Of a stretch of DNA of 22,192 nt, positions 5,854 to 13,246 are shown in pieces. The notes below the pieces were generated by a model that did not search any database, was not told the origin of the DNA, and was given only the letters and a program-made list of their open reading frames with translations. Made by a program: the position numbers and the translations under genes. The stretch's first letter is position 1. Each line of letters starts with the position of its first letter. This DNA is from a virus. The DNA is taken from positions 1-22,192 of the IMG/VR virus record IMGVR_UViG_3300037882_004711; one strand, written 5' to 3'.

Positions 5854-8136
5854 AACCAAATTCCCGATCGCGATCCAATTTCCACTGCCAACATAAGCAA
5901 AATAAACTGAATCGTATAAATTAGGAATCGTCGTTCCTGAAGCTTGTAAAGTGCCTCCAGAAGCGATCGCAATATTAACATCTCCTGTATTTGATTTACG
6001 GACAATCACTTCAAAAGGATTGTAAACAGATGTATTTAAAATAGTATGATCTAAGGTAATAGTAACTGGGTTTGCGCTGTTTGCCGTCACAACGTGATGA
6101 TAGTCGGCAGAAGCAATTGTGTAATTCCCCGTGACTGTTTTGGTTTTGGTTTTAAAATCGGCAACTTGAGTATTTAGGGTATTAATATTGTTCTGAGCTA
6201 TGGTTAAATCGGTTTGACTGGCTGCCTCGATCTGCTCTCTGGTAACTTGATGCGGGTTATTGAAATTGTCTAAGTGATCGACAATCTCGGTCAAATTACC
6301 AATCACTTCTGATAAAGGTAAGTTAGCAGTAGCGATCGCCTCTGTTACATTGTGATTAATATGCGTGATCTTGGTGTTCCCTGTTTCGTAGGCATAGGCG
6401 AAATAGGCGGTTACTGTGCCTGTAATCGAACCTGCGATCGCGCTTCTAGTAACACTCTCTGGTTCAAATAAAGAGAAATAAGGGTCGTTTTGAATTGGCA
6501 AAGATGAGATGATCGTGAAGCTACTAAGATTGTTGACATTGATAACCTGTGGTGTAGTTGCAAAACCCAGTAAACTAGAGCGATAAATAGTACTGTCAAC
6601 TTTTAAATACAAGTATCCTTTATAGCCAGTAAATAGAGCTTTTTCATTGCCTGCGATACTGGTATCTGGGTAATCAGGGCGAACTCTGCCCAGCAAAGGA
6701 GCGTTAACAGGATCTACATAAGGGTGGTTAACTGTTACAGAAATCCCTTGATTAGCTAACGGTAGAGCCGAGCCAGCTATTAACTTACCCATTCCCGTTG
6801 CAGTACTAAATAACGCTCTCACAACTTCGGCATAAGCTAAAGTATCTCCTTGTTGCCGAACTGTCACAAAGCCGTTTAAAGCCCCTGAGAGGGCAGCAAT
6901 TTGATTAGAAGTGTCTGCGACTACTCCAGTAATCATTAATTCGTTTGGATCGTCAATAATAAACCCCGTCTTAAAGGATGCTTTTCCTGCCAATCTTTTT
7001 AACCCTGGCACAATCACCAGCTTGTCTAAATCGCTATAAACAATATCCCCTAAAAACTCAGCAAAATCCGACTTTCGCCCTTGTATCGAAAAAACATCGA
7101 TGACATCAATTCCAATCACAGGTTTACTAGGAAGCTTGCCTAACATCCGACTTGCGCTAAAGGAAAGTACTAAGTCATAGACTGCTGCCTGTCCTCTCGG
7201 TAATTGTTCGGGCAAAACTATTAACCCAGAGGTGGGATTCCAAGTTTTCTGAAACCCTACCTCTAGTACGTTAGTATTTAAAATCCCAGATGCGCGATCG
7301 CAATATCCCCGTAAAGTATATTTAATTTGATCGGCAAATAAATTCTCATATCCAGGAACACCATCAACACTAATCTCCAAGCTATATTTACCTGCTACGA
7401 TTGGGCTATCTCCATTACTCTCAAACCCATTATTTAGCCAGATCCGCAAAGGATTGCTGTCGGCGTTGCCACTCTTAGGCGGGATTTTTAAAGCATTTGA
7501 AATACTAGACAACCTGCGATCGCATCCTCCAGCATCTCTAGTAGTCGCTAAATAAGTAGCAAAACTGCCGTCATATTCCACCCAATTTTTAAGAGGATTG
7601 CCAGCAGCTAAAGCGGAATAGGAATAGAAAAGACCGTTAACAACTACAGCCTCAGCATCGTAACGATAATATTTCCCACTATCCGTCACAAGTGCGATCG
7701 CGCCGTTTTTAATTCCTGTGTCAGGTAGAAGGTCAATTGTTGGATAAGTACGAGTCAACTTAAAATGCTCATCAGTTGTAAAATCAATTGTTATGGGCAG
7801 CGATCGCATTACCAATTGATTGGATTCCCTAGCTTGCCAACTTGCTACTCTGACTGCATCGAGTGAGTCACCAGTCTTCTCCAAGCTAACCACTATTGAA
7901 AAGACATCCTCTCCAGAGGCGATCGCATTGGGTAAAATAGAGATTACAATACCTTGCCCAGCAGTAATTGAGACAGAATTAGGTTCGCTTAATAAATTCC
8001 TGCCAGCTCGATTTTCAAACTGCAAATAAACATTGTAATCTCCTGCTGAAACCTCGGTAGTATCTCCACTGGTGGCATAAGCGGTGAATAATGTGGAGTC
8101 AAATTGATTGCGAAAAGAGCCGTAAGTTGGGAGCAT
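5851..8136 (-). CDS. Large tail fibre protein (761 residues)
   Basis: The N-terminal part contains beta-rich segments that may attach to the tail (YNVYLQFENRAGRNLLSEPN, residues ~35-54). The middle is long, beta-rich and free of catalytic motifs. From residue ~615 a short heptad-like stretch contains NPHQVTREQIEAA (627-639), the NPH-x-VT-x-x-Q motif common in phage tail fibres, then a helical stalk (~640-665). The last ~95 residues form a beta domain ending GSGNWIAIGNLV, apparently related to the C-termini of the proteins at 9815 and 10724. The protein probably trimerises and binds host surface structures. The ATG at 8134-8136 has no strong Shine-Dalgarno, and the TGA stop lies within the heptad array. 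Fibre identity is fairly firm; receptor specificity is unknown. Confidence 0.75.
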   Translation of the reverse strand: MLPTYGSFRNQFDSTLFTAYATSGDTTEVSAGDYNVYLQFENRAGRNLLSEPNSVSITAGQGIVISILPNAIASGEDVFSIVVSLEKTGDSLDAVRVASWQARESNQLVMRSLPITIDFTTDEHFKLTRTYPTIDLLPDTGIKNGAIALVTDSGKYYRYDAEAVVVNGLFYSYSALAAGNPLKNWVEYDGSFATYLATTRDAGGCDRRLSSISNALKIPPKSGNADSNPLRIWLNNGFESNGDSPIVAGKYSLEISVDGVPGYENLFADQIKYTLRGYCDRASGILNTNVLEVGFQKTWNPTSGLIVLPEQLPRGQAAVYDLVLSFSASRMLGKLPSKPVIGIDVIDVFSIQGRKSDFAEFLGDIVYSDLDKLVIVPGLKRLAGKASFKTGFIIDDPNELMITGVVADTSNQIAALSGALNGFVTVRQQGDTLAYAEVVRALFSTATGMGKLIAGSALPLANQGISVTVNHPYVDPVNAPLLGRVRPDYPDTSIAGNEKALFTGYKGYLYLKVDSTIYRSSLLGFATTPQVINVNNLSSFTIISSLPIQNDPYFSLFEPESVTRSAIAGSITGTVTAYFAYAYETGNTKITHINHNVTEAIATANLPLSEVIGNLTEIVDHLDNFNNPHQVTREQIEAASQTDLTIAQNNINTLNTQVADFKTKTKTVTGNYTIASADYHHVVTANSANPVTITLDHTILNTSVYNPFEVIVRKSNTGDVNIAIASGGTLQASGTTIPNLYDSVYFAYVGSGNWIAIGNLV

Positions 8137-8138
8137 TC

Positions 8139-8208
8139 TAGGAAATAGGAAATAGGAAATAGGAAATACCTAAGAAGTAGGAAGTTATGAGTTATGAGTT
8201 ATGAGTTA
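8139..8208. repeat. Two adjacent heptad arrays of different sequence
   Basis: Bases 8139-8168 repeat TAGGAAA about four times, and 8183-8208 repeat GAGTTAT about three and a half times. Both have 7-bp period but unrelated units. They lie upstream of the start of the 761-residue fibre gene, so transcripts from the preceding gene pass through them. Confidence 0.8.
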
Positions 8209-8212
8209 CTCA

Positions 8213-8288
8213 TTGAATTCTGTGTCGAGAAAGTATTTCGTGACACTCCCCGCCTTTCGCTACGCTACAGACGAGGTTTTACGACCCT
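8213..8288 (-). mobile_element. Possible IS200/IS605-type right-end relic
   Basis: Read on the minus strand, a long wobble-pairing hairpin (CCTCGTCT at 8275-8268 with AGGCGGGG at 8255-8248) is followed by an imperfect hairpin between GTGTC (8246-8242) and GACAC (8226-8222). Five bases later comes TCAA (8216-8213). This resembles right ends of IS200/IS605 elements, but no guide tetranucleotide, left end or transposase remnant was found. The rest of the gap 8137-8355 holds only heptads and AT-rich DNA. Confidence 0.25.
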
Positions 8289-8333
8289 TTCTATAAAATT
8301 TGATTTTTGCTTAATTCCATAAAAAAGTGTTTT

Positions 8334-8372
8334 ATTACTCATTACTCATTACTCATTACTCATTACTCGTTA
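8334..8372. repeat. ATTACTC heptad array forming the end of a gene
   Basis: About five tandem ATTACTC units. On the minus strand the last codons of the gene at 8356-9222 (SNE then TAA) are read from GAGTAAC and GAGTAAT units, so the array supplies its stop codon. Confidence 0.85.
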
Positions 8373-9222
8373 CTTGCAAAAACTTATCCACCTCAACATT
8401 CCCAGTCGGCTCAAGAGCCTTAGTAAAACAAACAGCGATCGCATTTCTAATCGTCCCCAAGCTAGTAGTTGTATCCAAATCCAACCAAGCTTCAGGACTA
8501 TCTTTGACTGTTTTTAGGATCTGGCAATCAGCGTATAAAACATATTTGTCAGTCTGATCTTTGTAAACAGCAAAATAATCTTTTACTTTGCTGCCTAGTC
8601 CCAATTCAGTAGCTCTGGCAATTAACCAGGCGAGAATTGTTTGGCGACGGCGAGTAGTAATGTCAGCGCGATCGCTCACATTGTAAAACTCCTTGGGTAA
8701 TAGTTTAAATTCTTCAGATAAGGTATTATTTTCTTTGTAAAAATAAATTTCCTTGACTCTACTCAACGGCAGTTTATTCTTTTCGTCCCAACTGTACTTG
8801 TACCGCTCAAAAACCACAGGAATTGCTGGTATTAGTTCTTTCGTATCAGGATCGACTGATTGATAAAATACCTGAGCCACCCTTAAACCAAAGTAGTCAA
8901 TGGTTTTAGTGGTTAAACCAATAACCAAGTCTGTGTTGTAGTTAATATCTTGGGGAAAGCGATCGCAATATCCAAAGCGATCGCTTGGAAGTAACTTATT
9001 AATCGTATAACCAATTATTTCAGGTATTGGTTCAGGAGGGTGATCGCTTAAATCTAATTCGCCATTTTCAGCTTCCCACTCTCGAAGAGCGATCGTTAAA
9101 GAATCTTCAAGATCATAAAAACCTTTTTCACCGCTCCAAAGCACACTTGCACCATCAGGACGACGAACGATCGCATCAACTTGACCTAGATCGTTTCTTA
9201 TTGCTTCAAAATAAATTTCCAT
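8356..9222 (-). CDS. Unknown 288-residue protein in the tail-fibre block
   Basis: Residues 1-55 form a compact alpha/beta-looking region (EIYFEAIRNDLGQVDAIVRRPDGASVLWSGEKGF). The rest is mixed, with aromatic-rich strands (VFERYKYSWDEK) and a helix near residue 195 (TRRRQTILAWLIARATELGLG). No known motif, signal peptide or membrane span is seen. I prefer the ATG at 9220-9222, which overlaps the TGA of the upstream gene as TGATG; a TTG one codon upstream is also open. Coupling to a fibre gene suggests an appendage or its assembly factor, but the function is unknown. The C-terminus runs into a heptad array that provides TAA. Confidence 0.6.
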   Translation of the reverse strand: MEIYFEAIRNDLGQVDAIVRRPDGASVLWSGEKGFYDLEDSLTIALREWEAENGELDLSDHPPEPIPEIIGYTINKLLPSDRFGYCDRFPQDINYNTDLVIGLTTKTIDYFGLRVAQVFYQSVDPDTKELIPAIPVVFERYKYSWDEKNKLPLSRVKEIYFYKENNTLSEEFKLLPKEFYNVSDRADITTRRRQTILAWLIARATELGLGSKVKDYFAVYKDQTDKYVLYADCQILKTVKDSPEAWLDLDTTTSLGTIRNAIAVCFTKALEPTGNVEVDKFLQVTSNE

Positions 9223-9743
9223 CAACTCAAAATCCTCGCTTTACGATAACAGAAAGAGATAGTGCCAGCTTTGGAGATATTTCCAGTCCTGGTGTCTAAA
9301 TACCTCAATCCCACAGCTCCCGTGGCTGCCAAATTGACGTGAACATTGGCTGTGTTTTTAAAGGTTTGCCAAGTAGTAGCAGCTTGACCTATGTTGTTCC
9401 CCGATACCAAAGTACTAGCTGCCCCTGTACTATTAATACGGGCGATATTCCAACTCCAGTTAATTGTTGCTGTGGCTGCCACAGTACAATTAATAGTGGC
9501 GATCGCATTCAAGAAAAAGATATTGTAAGCAGGATCTAAATCAAAAACCATGCTATAGGTAGTGTTGCCCGAAGTAGTATTGATCGATTCTTTGTAAACC
9601 TGAGAGCTTAACCAATAAGTCCCGTTCCAAATCCAAGTCTCGCCTCCGCTGGCGGTCGGCTCAATCCAAGTCCGACCGACATATAAGTCTGTAGGAGCGA
9701 TCGCGTCAATATGAGGGTTTTCTAGTTTAGTAGTGATGCTCAT
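9222..9743 (-). CDS. Fibre-associated virion protein (173 residues)
   Basis: Residues ~15-50 contain APTDLYVGRTWIEP and GGETWIWNGTYWLSS, a Trp-rich phrase (GxTW...WxWNGxxWL) frequent in phage tail and fibre proteins. The rest is a Thr/Asn/Ala-rich beta domain without enzyme residues. It starts with ATG at 9741-9743, just past a heptad hairpin, and its TGA overlaps the next ATG. It is probably a tail appendage or fibre component; the name rests on composition, the Trp motif and the neighbours. Confidence 0.6.
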   Translation of the reverse strand: MSITTKLENPHIDAIAPTDLYVGRTWIEPTASGGETWIWNGTYWLSSQVYKESINTTSGNTTYSMVFDLDPAYNIFFLNAIATINCTVAATATINWSWNIARINSTGAASTLVSGNNIGQAATTWQTFKNTANVHVNLAATGAVGLRYLDTRTGNISKAGTISFCYRKARILS

Positions 9744-9744
9744 G

Positions 9745-9814
9745 GCTTTTAGCTTTTAGCTGTTAGCTTTTAGCTGTTAGCTGTTAGTTTTTTTTGCTAA
9801 AAGCTAACAGCTAA
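9745..9814. repeat. AGCTTTT/AGCTGTT heptads forming a long hairpin
   Basis: The arms 9756-9774 and 9796-9814 are perfect 19-base inverted repeats made of TTAGCTG/TTAGCTT heptads, with a 21-base loop containing T8. The structure fills the gap between two fibre genes, ending right at the TAA of the gene at 9815. It could attenuate transcription or protect an mRNA end. It has the same heptad family as the inside of the IS608-like element. Confidence 0.8.
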
Positions 9815-10444
9815 TTAATACTCCATCCACTCCGTTCCGTCATAGCTCGCTGCATAAATCTGTGACGGAGCAATTGTATTGCCGTTGACAGTTATGTTGC
9901 CTAACGATGTCGGGTGATTTTTGACAATAAAGTCAGTATCGATCGCAGGAGAAGCAGGGAAGGCTACAATCCGAACCGTTGCCGTAGGATTGATACAGTT
10001 CTGAATCCTTTTATCAGTAGCAGTTAGCGTCACGTCGCTACTTAAAGTTCGGCGATTTATGCCAGTGCGCAGTAGCAGCGTAGTGATTTGATTTGCTTGA
10101 GTTGTGTTAACTGCTTCGATCGCAGTAATTGCATTACTTTGAGTAGTGTTGACCGCCACCAAAGCTGCGATCGCGCTATCTTCATCAGCTAATTTAGTAG
10201 CAATCTCTCCCAGAGTATCGAGAGTACCTGGGGCTGAATTAATCAGGTCATTGATCTTGGTATCCGCGATCGCGTTTACCTGTGCAGCATTTTGATAACC
10301 CGCATCGTTAATTAAGTCAGAAACGTTGTCACCAACATCGACCAAGTTCCGAGCTTGGACAGTTGTAACGTTTGATTCTACTGCGGTAAGGCGTGTAACC
10401 AGAGGATCGGTAAGTAGTTTTTCAAGGCTTGTTGAGATGGACAT
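9815..10444 (-). CDS. Coiled-coil tail fibre protein (209 residues)
   Basis: Residues ~20-130 are a coiled-coil-like stalk containing INDLINSAPGTLDTLGEIA, a phrase typical of phage tail-fibre stalk repeats, plus a short repeat (AIAALVAVNTTQSNA, AITAIEAVNTTQANQ). The last ~77 residues form a beta module (TLTATDKRIQN, NITVNGNTIAPSQIY, DGTEWMEY) that closely resembles the C-terminus of the next protein (10724-12361). It is likely a trimeric short fibre whose tip module contacts the host or another fibre. ATG at 10442-10444; no Shine-Dalgarno is evident. It is flanked on both sides by heptads. Confidence 0.75.
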   Translation of the reverse strand: MSISTSLEKLLTDPLVTRLTAVESNVTTVQARNLVDVGDNVSDLINDAGYQNAAQVNAIADTKINDLINSAPGTLDTLGEIATKLADEDSAIAALVAVNTTQSNAITAIEAVNTTQANQITTLLLRTGINRRTLSSDVTLTATDKRIQNCINPTATVRIVAFPASPAIDTDFIVKNHPTSLGNITVNGNTIAPSQIYAASYDGTEWMEY

Positions 10445-10449
10445 AGTTT

Positions 10450-10486
10450 TAAGTAATGAGTAATGAGTAATGAGTAATGAGTAAGT
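10450..10486. repeat. GAGTAAT heptad array
   Basis: About five tandem units lie between the fibre gene start and a four-helix-bundle gene remnant. The unit contains TAATG and TGA, so stops occur in more than one frame. Confidence 0.85.
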
Positions 10487-10626
10487 TATTTTTGTTTTAA
10501 TTTGTTAATTGAAGTTGTTAATATTTTAATTATTCTTTCATTTTCTTCAATCATATTTTGGAATTTAGATTTTGATACAAGTTGCGATTTAATCATTATT
10601 TTTATCCAATAAAGAGTTTTATGCAA
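10486..10626 (-). pseudogene. C-terminal remnant of a four-helix-bundle gene
   Basis: Frame from 10626 down to TAA (10488-10486) reads LHKTLYWIKIMIKSQ, then LVSKSKFQNMIEENERIIKI, then LTTSINKLKQK. The TLYWIK phrase, the KF...EE..RIIKILT..I..LK pattern and the position of the stop match the last helices of S23 IVP-like four-helix-bundle proteins, from a subgroup different from the copy at 5190. An internal ATG would give 36 residues, but the N-terminal two thirds are missing. The remnant ends abruptly in AAGTAAT heptads at its 5' side and GAGTAAT heptads at its 3' side. Confidence 0.6.
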
Positions 10627-10723
10627 ATAAGTAATAAGTAATAAGTAATAAGTTTGAGCGTTCTTTACTCATTACTCATTACTCCTAACTCATTACTTAT
10701 TACTCATTACTCATTACTCATTA
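10624..10723. repeat. AAGTAAT array followed by inverted ATTACTC array
   Basis: Bases 10624-10652 repeat AAGTAAT four times, and 10673-10723 carry ATTACTC/ATTACTT units in the opposite orientation. They can pair with each other and with the array at 10450-10486. The spike gene at 10724 ends immediately after this array. Confidence 0.8.
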
Positions 10724-12361
10724 TCAAAGTTCCAGCCATTTGTTACCATTCCAAGCGATCGCATAGCGATAACTTGGAGCAACAACTGACCCATTGATCA
10801 AGAAGCTTCCTATTGAGTTAGCTTCGTTGATAACAATAAATTCTTTTGCCAAGGCTGGCGTAGTTGGTAATAGAATGTTGCGTTGCGTAGTACTCGGATT
10901 AGTTAAATCTTGAATCCGAGCAGCATTGTTTTGCAGTTGTTTATCAGCCGTAATTGTTTCTACGTTAATTGATTGAACTGAATTTAATTGAGTTTTTAAT
11001 TCATCGATCGCATCTTGATAGTTCTGAGCGACTAAGCCTGACGTCGTATTGTCGTAGTTAATTAATTTACTTGTAGCGAAATCAAATATTGGGTTATTGC
11101 TAAAACCCCCATATAAATCATCAGGAATAGTCCCAGCTAATTTTTCTATCCCGTAGTAATCTGAAACAGCTAACCTAGCACTGTCTAAGGCATAAGCCAT
11201 GCCATTGAAAGAGAAAGCACTATGTTCAACTTGAATGCTAAAACAATTGGCTGCAAAAACAATTTGTCCTATATTACGAGGAGCAACAAAACTATCCAAA
11301 AAAGATAAATCAACATAAGCATAGCCAACGGAAAGAAATTCAAATAATGAATTGGTTACATTAATAGTCCCCTCACATCGTATGGGGGCATTCATTTCTA
11401 CAGATCCAATGTCTTCAAATTGAAACACTACGCCAGTAGTAGCAGTGATATTTCTAATCCTGACGTTATTAGTTCCAGTAGTTATATCGACTTTACCGAT
11501 TCTTTTGAAGATAACCCTAGCGTTACCCGCTAGCTGTGCCTTTACCCCAACTACAGAAAAATCTGTAACTGTCAGTGTATTAATATAATCTGTAGTAGTA
11601 CTTGTTACCCCAATCCTGATTGAAATACCATTAGCAGCATCAACGCCAATTCCTGACAAAGTAATTGGAGTATTAAATAGTGTTGCTCCTTCCAAAGTAA
11701 GACCAACAACATCCGTCCAATAGTATTTCTGTAGTTCAGCCAAAGCTCTGTTTACCGTGGCAAAAGCGGTAACTGAAGATTCACCGTTGTTTAAATCGCT
11801 ACCTGTATTTGCATTAACATAATAATTAGTAGAAGCTTTTGAAGGCTTACTGGTATCAAAAGTCCGTTGCGCGATCGCATTCCCCAATCGATAAACTTCC
11901 AAGTTTTGACCAACTACTTGCGCGATCGCCCCATCGGGAAAAGACTGATCGACAAAGCTGCCACCTTTTAATTGTTTAATTACAGGAGGACTGGACTTTA
12001 ATAAGACGCGATCGCCTTCAGTAAGTGACGCGATCGCTGGTAAAGTAACGACGACTGACTTAACTGGATCGATGTAATAAGGCGACTTAGCATCAGGTGC
12101 AGCAATAACTTCCCAATTAATTTCCTGCCCTGCTGTTGTCTCATCTGTATTACACCACAAGCGATCGCCTGGATTGATTTGATAAGAAAGGGAGTAAAGA
12201 GTTATTGTGCCAGCAGCATTGAAGTAAAAATACTCTCCTTTATTGGCAGCAGGTAAGGGATTGGGTAAGGATGCAGGAGCGATCGCAGCGATCCGAGCAT
12301 CTGGATCTAGAAGCGCGATCGCATTCTGCAAAACTTGATTATTGCCAGGGTAAATTCTCAT
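10724..12361 (-). CDS. Tail spike/fibre with right-handed beta-helix domain (545 residues)
   Basis: Residues 1-165 are an N-terminal region that could attach to the tail. From ~180, TNYYVNANTGSDLNNGESSV followed by FATVNRAL is the characteristic entry into pectate-lyase-type beta-helices (YVNxxTGSDxNxG...FxTxxxA). Residues ~215-440 are short repeating beta coils. A brief helical segment (~450-485, QDAIDELKTQLNSV) leads to a ~75-residue C-terminal module (ARIQDLTNPSTTQRNILLP, FLINGSVVAPSY, WNGNKWLEL) shared with the 9815 protein. No Asp/Glu catalytic pair could be assigned by eye, so enzymatic depolymerase activity is possible but unproven. ATG at 12359-12361, without a clear Shine-Dalgarno. 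Confidence 0.75.
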   Translation of the reverse strand: MRIYPGNNQVLQNAIALLDPDARIAAIAPASLPNPLPAANKGEYFYFNAAGTITLYSLSYQINPGDRLWCNTDETTAGQEINWEVIAAPDAKSPYYIDPVKSVVVTLPAIASLTEGDRVLLKSSPPVIKQLKGGSFVDQSFPDGAIAQVVGQNLEVYRLGNAIAQRTFDTSKPSKASTNYYVNANTGSDLNNGESSVTAFATVNRALAELQKYYWTDVVGLTLEGATLFNTPITLSGIGVDAANGISIRIGVTSTTTDYINTLTVTDFSVVGVKAQLAGNARVIFKRIGKVDITTGTNNVRIRNITATTGVVFQFEDIGSVEMNAPIRCEGTINVTNSLFEFLSVGYAYVDLSFLDSFVAPRNIGQIVFAANCFSIQVEHSAFSFNGMAYALDSARLAVSDYYGIEKLAGTIPDDLYGGFSNNPIFDFATSKLINYDNTTSGLVAQNYQDAIDELKTQLNSVQSINVETITADKQLQNNAARIQDLTNPSTTQRNILLPTTPALAKEFIVINEANSIGSFLINGSVVAPSYRYAIAWNGNKWLEL

Positions 12362-12368
12362 AGCGAAG

Positions 12369-12399
12369 GCAGAGGGCAGATGGCAGATGGCAGATGGTA
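12369..12399. repeat. GGCAGAT heptad array (left copy)
   Basis: About four tandem units of a GC-richer heptad lie upstream of the spike gene start. The same unit, in the same orientation, recurs at 12534-12564 on the other side of a four-helix-bundle fragment. Confidence 0.8.
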
Positions 12400-12439
12400 G
12401 AATAAAAATACTTCAGACTTCAAACTTAATTCCTTCCTT

Positions 12440-12529
12440 ATGAGTTTCAAAGAACAGTTCATTTGGCAGAAAGCCATTGATTTGTCAGTTCGCTGCTATA
12501 AACTGACCGAATTTTTTTCCGAAAGCTGA
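12440..12529 (+). pseudogene. N-terminal remnant of a four-helix-bundle gene
   Basis: ATG at 12440 opens a 29-codon frame, MSFKEQFIWQKAIDLSVRCY then KLTEFFSES, ending TGA at 12527-12529. The F-x-x-x-x-WQKAIDLxxxxYKLT pattern is the standard start of S23 IVP-like four-helix-bundle proteins. The normal continuation (Q-x-RRA-x-x-S-I-x-x-N-I-x-E-G) is absent, because GGCAGAT heptads begin within a few bases. It is on the opposite strand to the surrounding late genes, consistent with an independent insertion. It is unlikely to make a folded product. Confidence 0.65.
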
Positions 12530-12533
12530 TGAA

Positions 12534-12574
12534 GGCAGAGGGCAGATGGCAGATGGCAGATGGCATCTGCCATC
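12534..12574. repeat. GGCAGAT heptads ending in a palindrome over a stop codon
   Basis: Tandem heptads (12534-12564) merge into a perfect inverted repeat: GATGGCAGAT at 12552-12561 and ATCTGCCATC at 12565-12574, with a three-base loop. The second arm overlaps the TGA stop (12575-12573) of the minus-strand gene. There is no U-run, so a hairpin or mRNA-stabilising role is more likely than intrinsic termination. Confidence 0.75.
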
Positions 12575-12956
12575 AATTTCTCAGCCTCGCGATCGCCACA
12601 AACTTTAACCCAGTTTTAGCAGATAAAATACTGATTCGCTGGTTTGCTTCTCCTTCTTCAATCACCCCAACTCCTCTAGGGTCAATTTCATAACTCCTAG
12701 AGGCGATCGCATCCTCACCAATGCCAATAAGTAAAACATCAGTACTATCCAGATTTTGAATAGTTATTCTGTCTCGATTAGGATTAGCAGCAGCTAAATC
12801 TTGAGCAGTATTGGCAAGAGCGATCGCGCCACTGTAGTTGGCAGTGGTAAAACTTTGATTAGTTGTAGTTGCCCCTCCGCCTACACCTCCATTTGTAGGG
12901 ATTGCTTTGAGCAGTTGAATAACTTGTTGTTCCCAACTTATAACAGGAGTAGGCAT
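12573..12956 (-). CDS. Small beta-rich virion protein, possible head decoration or fibre base (127 residues)
   Basis: After a short helix (SWEQQVIQLLKAI) and a Gly-rich linker (GGVGGG), residues ~35-127 form a beta domain: SFTTANYSGAIALANTAQDL, AANPNRDRITIQNLDSTDVL, then LKFVAIARLRN. The NPxRxxxxIQNL phrase is common in small phage proteins downstream of the capsid gene. Decoration or adaptor function is inferred from place and fold type. The upstream TAA is followed directly by GTG and then ATG; I use the ATG at 12954-12956, and GTG at 12959 would add one residue. Confidence 0.6.
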   Translation of the reverse strand: MPTPVISWEQQVIQLLKAIPTNGGVGGGATTTNQSFTTANYSGAIALANTAQDLAAANPNRDRITIQNLDSTDVLLIGIGEDAIASRSYEIDPRGVGVIEEGEANQRISILSAKTGLKFVAIARLRN

Positions 12957-12959
12957 CAC

Positions 12960-13241
12960 TTAAACCTCTACTAAATTCTCAATTACTTGCCAGTTGAGTT
13001 TGCTAAGACGCGCTTTTGCTTGTTCGATAGATTCATAAGGACGATTTTCAACAATTAAATTCGCTCTATTGCTGCTAACTGTCGGGAGATTGGTTAAATC
13101 TTTGACTGATGCAGTATTAAGATTTATCAATCGTGAGAAAGAGACATCGTTATACAACTCATGCAGATCTGGGTCAAAATCTGACTGATTAATCAAGCAG
13201 TACCCCGATGAGTGTTTGATTTTAACGGTAGAGATCTTCAT
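12960..13241 (-). CDS. Small helix-hairpin-helix protein next to the capsid gene (93 residues)
   Basis: Residues ~1-30 (MKISTVKIKHSSGYCLINQSD then FDPDLHELY) form a small beta segment. Residues ~39-69 read INLNTASVKDLTNLPTVSSN followed by RANLIVENRPY, which matches the ComEA-type helix-hairpin-helix found in non-specific DNA binders. Such modules appear near phage head genes, possibly in head completion or DNA contact at the portal; the role here is inference. I choose the ATG at 13239-13241, five bases after the capsid gene stop. A start ten codons upstream (13271) would overlap the capsid gene. Confidence 0.65.
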   Translation of the reverse strand: MKISTVKIKHSSGYCLINQSDFDPDLHELYNDVSFSRLINLNTASVKDLTNLPTVSSNRANLIVENRPYESIEQAKARLSKLNWQVIENLVEV

Positions 13242-13246
13242 CGCGA

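Noticed and set aside
7820-8029. Plus-strand ORF inside the large fibre gene
   Set aside because: It is an antisense shadow of a well-supported coding frame, with no family resemblance and no start signal.
11870-12310. Dense GCGATCGC sites as operators or restriction sites specific to this region
   Set aside because: This is the HIP1 octamer, spread throughout the window in coding and non-coding DNA as in cyanobacterial chromosomes generally.
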